Below, one piece after another: positions 1 to 6,087 of a stretch of DNA of 7,787 bases. Source of the DNA: an uncultured Eubacterium sp. (GTDB lineage Bacteria > Bacillota > Clostridia > Lachnospirales > Lachnospiraceae); contig CAMODP010000081.1 of assembly GCA_946611445.1 (NCBI GenBank), forward strand, positions 1 through 7,787, written 5' to 3'. The position numbers and the translations under genes are program-made. The notes under the pieces were generated by a model. That model was not told where the DNA came from. It did no database searches and saw only the letters and a list, made by a program, of their open reading frames with translations. The number at the start of each line of letters is the position of its first letter. The stretch's first letter is position 1.

Positions 1-164
1 TCGATCCGAAGAATCAGAAGGTGACGGCGCACTGTTTTGAAGAGGAAGACTATGATCCGAAGAGCTATGATTTCGGAGCAAAGATACCGGTGGGCATAGC
101 CGGAGGAGACTGCCAGATCGATTTTTCCCGGATTCTGGAAAAAATCCGTTCCTACTACAGATAA
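1..164 (+). CDS. Uma2-family (DUF820) protein, C-terminal fragment
   Basis: Only the 3' end of this gene lies in the window; the reading frame begins at base 3 and closes with TAA at 162-164, giving 53 residues. The visible end contains a DPKNQKV segment, an acidic stretch EEEDYDPKSYDF, then KIPVGIAGGDCQIDF and a basic tail ending SYYR. This matches the usual end of Uma2-family proteins, where an 'I-D-P' strand is followed by a variable acidic loop and a 'PVGI...DF' strand-helix. The catalytic PD-(D/E)XK part would be upstream and cannot be judged. The next gene, 52 bases downstream, is also Uma2-like, so this is probably a tandem pair. The biological role of most Uma2 proteins is unknown; the nuclease label rests on fold only. 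Confidence 0.72.
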   Translation, partial: DPKNQKVTAHCFEEEDYDPKSYDFGAKIPVGIAGGDCQIDFSRILEKIRSYYR

Positions 165-216
165 CAGAACAGAGGGACCGGGTACGGTCAGAAAAGCAAG
201 ACGGAGGCAGGGAACG

Positions 217-927
217 ATGTCAGATGAGGAAAGAAAAGAAACAGGCAGGCCGGCATCTGTCCGGCAAGAGGAAGCGGACCGGATACCCGATCTTCAGACC
301 GGGCACGGCATTGGAATCATCAGGGAAAGCGCTGCGCCGTATGGAACAGAGAATTTGGAATCCGGGAAAACCGGAAGATATACCATCCATGATTATTACG
401 CTCTCCCGGATGACAGAAGGGCAGAACTGATCGAAGGAGAAATCTTCGATATGGCTGCGCCTTCTTTTGTCCACCAGCGCATTCTTGCGGATTTTTATTT
501 TCAGGTACAGTCTTTTTTCAACCGGAAGAATGGGAGATGTCAGGCGCTGATGTCCCCTGTAGATGTCCGCCTGTTCGAGGATGAGTACACGATGGTGCAG
601 CCGGATTTTCTCATTCTCTGCGATCAGGCGAAAGCGCGCCGGTGGGGCATCATGGGGGCCCCGGATTTTGTTCTGGAGATTGTCTCAGAGTTCTCGGCAC
701 GCAGGGACTATGTGAAAAAGGTGTCGCTTTATATGGAGGCCGGAGTCAGGGAGTTCTGGCTGATTGATCCGCTGCGGGAGAGGCTGCTTATCTACACGCC
801 GGATGGAGACGGAATACCATATATAGGACCGCTGAAAGGGAAGAGAAATATAGGGATTTACGCAGAAGAGGAACTGCTGATCGATCTGGACAGGATCAGA
901 GAGCTGATCACAGATTATCCGGAATGA
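217..927 (+). CDS. Uma2-family (DUF820) putative PD-(D/E)XK nuclease
   Basis: This 236-residue protein has the core of the Uma2/DUF820 family from about residue 54 to 230. Visible landmarks are YTIHDYYALP followed by AELIEGEIFDM (entry to the fold, acidic residues E70/E73), a conserved His at 86, VQPDFLIL with candidate metal-binding D130, PDFVLEIVS with E154, and K167/K168 in DYVKKVSLY. The D...E-x-I...K spacing fits a restriction-endonuclease-like fold. A short strand (EFWLIDP) and an acidic C-terminal helix follow. The first ~53 residues are a polar, charged extension that I do not recognise and that is longer than is usual in the family. The ATG at 217 is supported by GGAGG at 203-207. 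The gene sits between another Uma2 fragment and fumC, with 15 bases to the latter. Substrate and cellular role are unknown. Confidence 0.85.
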   Translation: MSDEERKETGRPASVRQEEADRIPDLQTGHGIGIIRESAAPYGTENLESGKTGRYTIHDYYALPDDRRAELIEGEIFDMAAPSFVHQRILADFYFQVQSFFNRKNGRCQALMSPVDVRLFEDEYTMVQPDFLILCDQAKARRWGIMGAPDFVLEIVSEFSARRDYVKKVSLYMEAGVREFWLIDPLRERLLIYTPDGDGIPYIGPLKGKRNIGIYAEEELLIDLDRIRELITDYPE

Positions 928-942
928 ATGGAGGATAGCAGC

Positions 943-2301
943 ATGGAGTACAGAATTGAACACGACACGATGGGCGAGGTGAAGGTTCCTGCCTCCAGTC
1001 ACTGGGGGGCACAGACACAGCGCAGCAGGGAGAATTTCCGCATCGGCGGCCAGCGGCAGCCCAAGGAGATCATCTATGCGTTCGCCTATCTGAAAAAGGC
1101 CTGCGCGCTGGTAAACGCGGCGGGCGGCCGCATTACGCAGGAACAGGCGGATGCTGTCGCGGAGGCCTGTGACGAGATCCTGGCGGGAAAATGGGACGAT
1201 GAGTTTCCGCTGGTCGTCTGGCAGACAGGCAGCGGGACACAGACCAACATGAACGTGAATGAAGTGATCGCGCATCTCGCGCAGGACCGCGGCGTCACCC
1301 TGCATCCGAATGATCACGTGAACCGCTCTCAGTCCAGCAATGACACCTTCCCATCTGCCCTGCACATCGCGGCGACGTTGGCGATTCTCAGAGACGTTCT
1401 GCCCGCGGCGCACCGTCTGGAGGAATCCTTTGCCGGGCTGGAAGAGAGATGGCCGGACCTGATCCGGATCGGCCGGACTCATCTGCAGGACGCCACCCCG
1501 CTGAAGTTTTCCCAGGAGGTTTCCGGATGGCGGGAGCTGGTCGCCGCGCCCTGCCGGATGATGGAACAGGCCGTCTGCGAGCTCAGAAAGCTGGCAATCG
1601 GCGGCACGGCCGTAGGGACCGGCCTGAACGCGCCGAAGACGTTTGACCGCGATGTGTGCGCAGAGCTGAACCGGATGACGGAGGCGGGATTCGAGCCTGA
1701 CGCGAACAAATTCCATGCCCTCACATCCAAGGACGCGCTGGTGTTCGCGCACGGCGCCATGAAGGCGCTTGCCTGCAACCTTATGAAAATCGCGAATGAT
1801 ATCCGCTGGGAGGCCAGCGGTCCGCGCTGCGGGATGGGCGAGCTGTTTATTCCTGAGAATGAGCCGGGCAGCAGCATTATGCCCGGAAAGGTCAATCCCA
1901 CGCAGTGCGAGGCTGTCACCATGGTGGCCGCGCAGGTCATGGGAAATGACACTGCCATCACCGTCGCGGCCTCTCAGGGTAATTTTCAGCTGAATGTATT
2001 CCTGCCGGTCAGCGCGTATAATTTCCTGCTGTCAGCACGCCTCCTCACAGACGCGATGGATTCCTTCCGCGTGCACTGTGTCGACGGGATTGTGCCCAAT
2101 GAGAAGCGGATGAAGGAAAATCTGGAGAATTCCCTGATGCTTGTGACCTGCCTGACTCCCAAGATCGGGTATGAGGCAGCAGCTGCCTGCGCAAAAAAAG
2201 CGCTGCACAGCGGCATCACCCTGAAGGAGGCTGTCCTCCAGACGGGACTGCTGAGCAGCGATGAATACGACGAGACGGTGCGGCCGGAGCTGATGGTCTG
2301 A
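943..2301 (+). CDS. fumC: Class II fumarate hydratase
   Basis: The protein interconverts fumarate and L-malate in the cytosol, using the iron-free fold of the fumarase/aspartase superfamily. At 452 residues it is slightly shorter than E. coli FumC. Diagnostic segments are WGAQTQRS (21-28), TGSGTQTNMN (95-104), NRSQSSNDTFPSA (127-139), IGRTHLQDATP (176-186) with catalytic His180, and the superfamily signature GSSIMPGKVNP (309-319) with catalytic Ser310, Lys316 and Asn318. The C-terminus stops at RPELMV, lacking the few extra residues many homologues carry. I chose ATG 943 over the in-frame ATG 928: GGAGG (930-934) lies 8 bases before 943 but inside the reading frame that starts at 928, and family members begin close to this point. 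The gene follows the Uma2 gene by 15 bases and is probably on the same transcript. Its stop touches the stop of convergent moaC. Confidence 0.95.
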   Translation: MEYRIEHDTMGEVKVPASSHWGAQTQRSRENFRIGGQRQPKEIIYAFAYLKKACALVNAAGGRITQEQADAVAEACDEILAGKWDDEFPLVVWQTGSGTQTNMNVNEVIAHLAQDRGVTLHPNDHVNRSQSSNDTFPSALHIAATLAILRDVLPAAHRLEESFAGLEERWPDLIRIGRTHLQDATPLKFSQEVSGWRELVAAPCRMMEQAVCELRKLAIGGTAVGTGLNAPKTFDRDVCAELNRMTEAGFEPDANKFHALTSKDALVFAHGAMKALACNLMKIANDIRWEASGPRCGMGELFIPENEPGSSIMPGKVNPTQCEAVTMVAAQVMGNDTAITVAASQGNFQLNVFLPVSAYNFLLSARLLTDAMDSFRVHCVDGIVPNEKRMKENLENSLMLVTCLTPKIGYEAAAACAKKALHSGITLKEAVLQTGLLSSDEYDETVRPELMV

Positions 2302-2772
2302 TCAGAACACAAAGTCCCCGCTCTTTCCGCCGTGTTTTTCCAGCAGATGGATATCGCCCATGACCATGCGTTTGTCCACGGCCTTGCACATGTCGTAGAT
2401 CGTCAGCAGGGCTGTGGAGACACCTGTCAGGGCTTCCATTTCCACGCCGGTTTTCCCCTCTGTGCGCACGGTGCAGACTGCCTCGATCTCACTGCTTTCC
2501 GGCAGAAGGCGGAAGGTCAGGGAGGCGTGGGTCAGATGCAGCAGATGGCACATGGGAATCAGGGCAGAGGTCTGCTTTGCCCCCATGATGCCGGCGACCT
2601 GGGCGACAGTGAGCACGTCGCCTTTTTTGATTTCTTTATTCTGTACAGCCCGGAACACTTCATCGCTCACACGGATCCTGCCGGAGGCGGAAGCCTCCCG
2701 GACCGTGACGGCCTTTTCTGAAACATCCACCATGCGGGCATTTCCTTTTTCATCAAAATGCGTAAAACCCAT
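2302..2772 (-). CDS. moaC: Cyclic pyranopterin monophosphate synthase
   Basis: MoaC converts the MoaA product 3',8-cyclo-7,8-dihydro-GTP into cyclic pyranopterin monophosphate, an early step in molybdenum cofactor synthesis. The 156-residue protein has the family landmarks in order: [14 protein letters not shown] (14-27), [14 protein letters not shown] with K50, [10 protein letters not shown] with H76, [14 protein letters not shown] with E113, and IYDMCKAV with D127 and K130. These positions match the conserved active-site residues of E. coli MoaC shifted by one. The usual Pro after the active-site His is Leu here (CHLL), a mild variation. An upstream in-frame ATG at 2805 exists, but AGGAGG (complement of 2781-2786) lies 8 bases before the ATG at 2772 and homologues start there. 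No other cofactor-synthesis gene is present. It lies 155 bases downstream of yitT on the same strand; no clear own promoter or terminator is seen in that gap. Confidence 0.95.
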   Translation of the reverse strand: MGFTHFDEKGNARMVDVSEKAVTVREASASGRIRVSDEVFRAVQNKEIKKGDVLTVAQVAGIMGAKQTSALIPMCHLLHLTHASLTFRLLPESSEIEAVCTVRTEGKTGVEMEALTGVSTALLTIYDMCKAVDKRMVMGDIHLLEKHGGKSGDFVF

Positions 2773-2927
2773 CGTGAAATCCTCCTGTGCAGTGACCTCA
2801 TCCATTTGCGCGGGCCTGATGACACGAACCGAGCTTGCTGTTAAGCCCGAGTTGTTCCGAACCGGACGTTAAATACGGATCTGGGCTGCAACACGGCTGC
2901 TGACAGACAGAACCGTGATCCCGCGGC

Positions 2928-3791
2928 TTACAGTGACTCATCCGCCAGCTTTTCAAAGTCCTTGTTTGTCCCGAACACATGCATCAGCGGCATGACCTTC
3001 AGAAAGCATTGGATGTCATGCTCGAGCAGGTACTCGCGCAGCTTCAGATACTCTTTTGATGTGCAGACACAGTCCATCTGGATTTTTTCCTCACCGGAAT
3101 AAGCACCGCGGACAGAGAGACTGGTCATGGACTTCTGCAGCTCATCTATGACAAACTCCCGGATTCCTTCTGAACTGTCGGCAATGATTTCAATCTGGTA
3201 CAGGCTGGGTCCCATGTTGAACAGGACATAGTTCATGCTCCAGATCATGGCCAGCTGACCGACAAAGGCGTAGGCAATCGCGTCCAAAGAATAGGCAGTG
3301 AGCATGACCAGCGTGACAGCAACCGTGACCAACAGAAGGATCGTCCCTGTTTCCCAGGATTGCAGGAGCTTTTTCTTCAATATTTTAGACAGCGTGTCCA
3401 TGCCGCCGTAGGAATAGCCGATCCGCAGGACAATGCCGGTGCCGACGCCTGTGAGGACACCATAGAGTGCCGCTGCCACCAGTTTTTCCTCCAGTACGAT
3501 CCGGACGGGAATCCGGTTCATGACCCAGAGCGTGGTGGCGTACAGGACAGACATGAACAGGATAGATGTGACCTCTCCCTTTCCCAGTGTCAGGAGGGTG
3601 ACAAGCAGGATCAGGATGGTCAGGACATAGTTGATATTGGTGTAATTGATGCCCGTAAAATGTTCCGCTGTCTGCGCCAGACCGGCTATGGCGATGGCCG
3701 GGAAACCGTTGGGGATCGCAACCCAGTTCAGGGCGGCACTGCAGAGAATGCAGCCGGCCAGGCACACCAGTAATTTCTTAACAGATATCAT
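2928..3791 (-). CDS. YitT-family integral membrane protein (DUF161 + DUF2179)
   Basis: This 287-residue protein has the YitT architecture: about five or six hydrophobic segments in residues 5-190 (roughly 5-25, 53-70, 74-92, 104-124, 150-168 and 172-190), followed by a soluble C-terminal DUF2179 domain (about 195-275, starting GPSLYQIEII). The motif YSYGGMDTLSKIL (127-138) corresponds to the 'GG-T/M-D' motif shared by YitT proteins. The N-terminal membrane segment carries NWVAIPNGFPAIAIAGLAQ, another family hallmark. The family is widespread in Bacillota; function and any transported substrate are not established. I chose ATG 3791 because an AGGA-type ribosome site lies just upstream; the open frame extends back to a TTG near 3899 with no supporting site and non-hydrophobic sequence. 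The gene diverges from the rnfC2-metV-metF operon and may share its control region. Confidence 0.88.
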   Translation of the reverse strand: MISVKKLLVCLAGCILCSAALNWVAIPNGFPAIAIAGLAQTAEHFTGINYTNINYVLTILILLVTLLTLGKGEVTSILFMSVLYATTLWVMNRIPVRIVLEEKLVAAALYGVLTGVGTGIVLRIGYSYGGMDTLSKILKKKLLQSWETGTILLLVTVAVTLVMLTAYSLDAIAYAFVGQLAMIWSMNYVLFNMGPSLYQIEIIADSSEGIREFVIDELQKSMTSLSVRGAYSGEEKIQMDCVCTSKEYLKLREYLLEHDIQCFLKVMPLMHVFGTNKDFEKLADESL

Positions 3792-3823
3792 TGTTGCTTC
3801 CTCACAGATACCGTTGTTGCTTC
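3781..3823. repeat. Tandem duplication of the yitT start region (23-bp period)
   Basis: Bases 3781-3800 and 3804-3823 are direct copies of the same 20-base word (ACAGATAYCRTTGTTGCTTC on the plus strand) with two mismatches. Read on the minus strand, the gene-proximal copy contains the yitT start ATG preceded by GAGGAAGCAACA. The upstream copy has ACG in place of ATG. The period of 23 is not a multiple of three, so the upstream copy is out of frame with yitT. This looks like a local slippage or duplication event around the ribosome-binding site. Confidence 0.8.
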
Positions 3824-3834
3824 TTTCGGCGGAT

Positions 3835-3863
3835 ATGGTATCACATAGAAGAAAGGGAGGCAA
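3835..3863 (-). promoter_or_regulatory. Candidate yitT promoter
   Basis: On the minus strand TTGCCT (complement of 3858-3863, 4/6 match to TTGACA) is followed after 17 bases by TACCAT (complement of 3835-3840, 4/6 match to TATAAT). A TGA immediately before the -10 gives an extended -10 (TGn). A start near 3828 would give a leader of roughly 37 bases to the yitT ATG. The element matches are moderate; spacing and location are the better evidence. Confidence 0.45.
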
Positions 3864-3903
3864 GGAAAATAATTTTCTGCGCAAATTCGTTAAAAACAAA
3901 GTG

Positions 3904-3931
3904 CATCCTACACAATGCAGTGTGCAGGATG
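3904..3931. other. Imperfect hairpin in the divergent spacer
   Basis: CATCCTACACA (3904-3914) and TGTGCAGGATG (3921-3931) pair over 11 positions with a single A-C mismatch around a six-base loop ATGCAG. It lies between the candidate yitT promoter and the candidate operon promoter, upstream of both, so it is probably not in either transcript. An A-rich run (3935-3940) follows on the plus strand. On the minus strand the stem is followed by CACTTTGTTTTTA, which resembles a weak terminator tract, but no gene would obviously be terminated there. It could be a regulator binding site or a relic. Confidence 0.5.
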
Positions 3932-3982
3932 TCTAAAAAAGACAGGAATGCGGACGTATGATCTGCAAGTTAGTGATGATTA

Positions 3983-4005
3983 ATTCCACACATGTGTGGC
4001 ATAAT
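3983..4005 (+). promoter_or_regulatory. Candidate operon promoter with palindromic operator
   Basis: CCACACATGTGTGG (3986-3999) is a perfect 14-bp palindrome. Allowing one mismatched pair, the symmetry extends to 20 bp (3983-4002). The right half ends in TGG followed by CATAAT (4000-4005), which reads as an extended -10 element (TGn plus a 5/6 match to TATAAT). There is no good -35, consistent with an extended -10 promoter or an activator-dependent one. A start near 4012 gives a leader of about 110 bases to the TTG start of rnfC2. The overlap of palindrome and -10 suggests a repressor or activator site; the sequence does not match a regulator box I can name. Confidence 0.5.
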
Positions 4006-4041
4006 AACTGTATAGCGCCGAAAGTACAGATTATTTGCCGC

Positions 4042-4082
4042 CGGCGGGATAAATAGTCCGCCGCATAACCGTGTATACGGCG
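4042..4082 (+). promoter_or_regulatory. GC-rich leader with two mutually exclusive hairpins
   Basis: Arm 4042-4048 (CGGCGGG) pairs with 4057-4063 (TCCGCCG) over seven positions, one of them a G-U, around an 8-base A/T-rich loop. The segment CGCCG (4059-4063) could instead pair with CGGCG (4078-4082). The two structures share 4059-4063 and exclude each other. Neither is followed by a U-tract, so this is not a standard attenuator. It lies in the inferred 5' leader of rnfC2, 40-80 bases before the start codon. I cannot match it to a known riboswitch class. Confidence 0.3.
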
Positions 4083-4108
4083 CGTGATTGCGACAGTACA
4101 GCAGTAAA

Positions 4109-4124
4109 GGGAGGTGAAGACTTG
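4109..4124 (+). promoter_or_regulatory. Ribosome-binding site fixing a TTG start
   Basis: GGGAGGTG (4109-4116) is an almost ideal anti-16S match and lies 7 bases (counted from GGAGG, 4110-4114) before TTG at 4122-4124. The only other in-frame upstream start, GTG at 4071, has no purine-rich site before it and would add 17 residues unlike the family. The TTG start is therefore preferred. Confidence 0.85.
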
Positions 4125-6086
4125 GAGAATTATACCAAGTACAGGCTGAAGGAGATCGATGAACTCTCTCCGTACCTGGCGGGTACGGACAATGTGTTTG
4201 TCATCGCCTGCAACAAGTGCTTCAAGGAATTTGAGACCGTCGATGAGCCGGAGTGCGAAGAACTGGTGAAGATGGTCGCGGAGCAGGGCAGGACCGTCAC
4301 CGGCAGCGCCAGGGTCGATTTCCTCTGCAACGGCACGCAGACAGCGAAAAAACTGCAGGATATGATCCCGGAGGGGACAAAGAGCATCTTTGTGGCCTCC
4401 TGCGGACTGGGCGTACAGACGGTAGCCGGCCTGGCGGATGTGCCTGTTTTTGCCGCGGCGAATTCGCTCAACTATACCGGGCATCACGGCATGGCCCTGA
4501 CCAAAAAGGCCTGCGATGCCTGCGCGCAGTGCTATCTGAATATCACAGGCGGCATCTGCCCGATCGTGGACTGCTCGAAGAGCCTGGTCAACGGCCAGTG
4601 CGGCGGCGCGAAAAACGGCAAATGCGAGGTTGATCCGAACAAGGACTGCGCCTGGGAGAAGATCCAGAACAGACTGGCGAAGCAGGGACGGCTGGACGAA
4701 CTGAAAAACCAGCCGGTGCAGCTGCGCGATTACTCCAAAGACAATTTCAAAGTCATCAGCGAATATGTAAAATCTATCCGTGAGAGCCGTCTGGACGGCT
4801 ATTACGGCGGCGTGCATCCGGCAGAGCGCAAGGAACTCAGCGAGAAGATCGCCCTGGTGAAGTTCCCGGAGCCGGAGACGGTTGTGATCCCGCTGTCCCA
4901 GCATGCCGGCGCCCCGGCCAACCCGGTGGTAAAGGCGGGCGACGCTGTATGTGTCGGCCAGGTGATCGGCGAATCCGCCGGTTTTATCAGCAGCCCGGTT
5001 CATTCCAGCGTGAGCGGCACGGTCACGGCTGTTGAGGAACGGCTGCATCCGACGAAGGGCGGCAAGGTCCTGTCAGTGGTGATCAAGTCTGACGGCAAAG
5101 ATACTGTGCACGAATCCGTGAAGCCTCACGGCGATCTGGACAGCCTGAGTCCTGAAGAAATAATTGATATCGTCAACCAGAGCGGTATCGTCGGTATGGG
5201 CGGCGCAGGCTTCCCGACCTATGTCAAGCTGAAACCCGGCAAGCCGATCGACGCCGTGCTGCTGAACGGCTGCGAGTGTGAACCTCTCCTGACGGCGGAC
5301 CACAGAGTTCTGCTGGAATACGCGGACGATGTGATCTATGGTCTGCAGGCCATCCTGAAGGCGGTAGACGCGCCGAAGGGCATCATCGTCATCGAAGACA
5401 ACAAGCCGGATGCCATTGAACTGATGGAGGCGAAGACGGCGGAACTGGACAACATCGAGGTTGTCACGGCCAGAACAAAGTATCCGCAGGGCGCCGAGAA
5501 AATGCTGATCAAGCGTGTGATGGGCAGGCAGGTGCCGCGCGGCGGCCTTCCGGCAGATGTCGGCTGCGTAGTCAGCAACATCAGCACGGTAAAGGCAATC
5601 TCCGATGCTATCAGAACCGGGATGCCTCTGACAGAGCGTGTGGTTACCGTGACCGGCGAAAAGATCGCGAAGCCCGGCAACTACATCGTAAAGATCGGCA
5701 CCAGCGTGAAGGCGCTTATTGATTACTGCGGCGGCGTGACGGATGATGATGTTGCCATCAAGATGGGCGGTCCGATGATGGGCTTCGATCTCCCGGATCT
5801 CGACGTGCCGGTCATCAAGTCCTCCAACGGCATTATCTGTGTGGACACCGATCAGACACAGGAAGTCGCCTGCATCAAGTGCGGCCGCTGCGTGGACGTG
5901 TGCCCGATGGAGCTTTCCCCGCTCTATTTCCAGAAGTACGCAAATGAAGAGAACTGGCAGGGCATGCTGGATCTGAATGTCAGAGACTGTATCGAGTGCA
6001 GATGCTGCGAGTACATCTGTTCCTCCAAGATCCCGCTGGTCAGCAAAATCAAAGCTGGTAAAAAAGCAATAATGGAGATGAAGTGA
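4122..6086 (+). CDS. rnfC2: MetV-RnfC2 fusion subunit of methylenetetrahydrofolate reductase
   Basis: Predicted electron-input subunit of a MetF-type MTHFR: it should oxidise NADH and pass electrons through Fe-S centres towards MetF. The 654 residues divide in two. Residues ~25-205 form a MetV-like domain (MTHFR C-terminal family) with CNKC (30-33), C69, C94 in SCGLGVQT, CDACAQC (131-137), TGGICP (142-147), C151, C160, C168 and C176. Residues ~245-654 are RnfC-like: a barrel-sandwich segment (PLSQHAGAPANPVV, 257-270), the glycine-rich flavin/NADH loop GMGGAGFPT (358-366), NGCECEP (382-388), KMGGPMMG (547-554), and two CxxCxxCxxxC [4Fe-4S] motifs at 584-594 and 623-633. No membrane segments are visible, so it should be soluble, unlike the Rnf membrane complex. 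It is longer than ordinary RnfC. From memory, the RnfC2 of A. woodii MTHFR is also a large protein of about this size, so this domain order may be shared; I cannot check. The metV ATG follows after one base. Confidence 0.9.
   Translation: MENYTKYRLKEIDELSPYLAGTDNVFVIACNKCFKEFETVDEPECEELVKMVAEQGRTVTGSARVDFLCNGTQTAKKLQDMIPEGTKSIFVASCGLGVQTVAGLADVPVFAAANSLNYTGHHGMALTKKACDACAQCYLNITGGICPIVDCSKSLVNGQCGGAKNGKCEVDPNKDCAWEKIQNRLAKQGRLDELKNQPVQLRDYSKDNFKVISEYVKSIRESRLDGYYGGVHPAERKELSEKIALVKFPEPETVVIPLSQHAGAPANPVVKAGDAVCVGQVIGESAGFISSPVHSSVSGTVTAVEERLHPTKGGKVLSVVIKSDGKDTVHESVKPHGDLDSLSPEEIIDIVNQSGIVGMGGAGFPTYVKLKPGKPIDAVLLNGCECEPLLTADHRVLLEYADDVIYGLQAILKAVDAPKGIIVIEDNKPDAIELMEAKTAELDNIEVVTARTKYPQGAEKMLIKRVMGRQVPRGGLPADVGCVVSNISTVKAISDAIRTGMPLTERVVTVTGEKIAKPGNYIVKIGTSVKALIDYCGGVTDDDVAIKMGGPMMGFDLPDLDVPVIKSSNGIICVDTDQTQEVACIKCGRCVDVCPMELSPLYFQKYANEENWQGMLDLNVRDCIECRCCEYICSSKIPLVSKIKAGKKAIMEMK
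4571..4609 (+). repeat. 39-nt exact repeat, copy 1 (MetV domain of rnfC2)
   Basis: Bases 4571-4609 are identical to 6522-6560. The tract encodes the CSKSLVNGQCGGA segment of the MetV-like domain, and all 13 codons are the same. Just outside the tract, synonymous differences appear at once (for example tat/tac, aat/aac, aca/acc and tgc/tgt upstream; gcg/gcc downstream). Confidence 0.9.
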
Positions 6087-6087
6087 T

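Noticed and set aside
928..942. ATG at 928 as the fumC start
   Set aside because: The GGAGG at 930-934 falls inside this frame and points to ATG 943, where family members begin.
685..1752. Antisense open frame (355 codons) across the Uma2-fumC junction
   Set aside because: It overlaps two clearly identified plus-strand genes, and its arginine- and leucine-rich composition is typical of a shadow frame in GC-rich DNA.
2773..2805. ATG at 2805 as the moaC start
   Set aside because: AGGAGG lies inside that extension and serves the ATG at 2772.
2806..2927. Terminator or promoter between yitT and moaC
   Set aside because: Only short 4-5 bp inverted repeats without T-tracts and weak -35/-10 matches are visible, so nothing could be supported.
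4071..4121. GTG at 4071 as the rnfC2 start
   Set aside because: It has no ribosome site, and the added residues look non-coding; TTG 4122 has an excellent site.
3933..5048. Long antisense open frame (371 codons) over the rnfC2 start and the divergent spacer
   Set aside because: It mirrors the codon pattern of the real rnfC2 gene, runs through the promoter region, lacks a ribosome site and has no recognisable motif.
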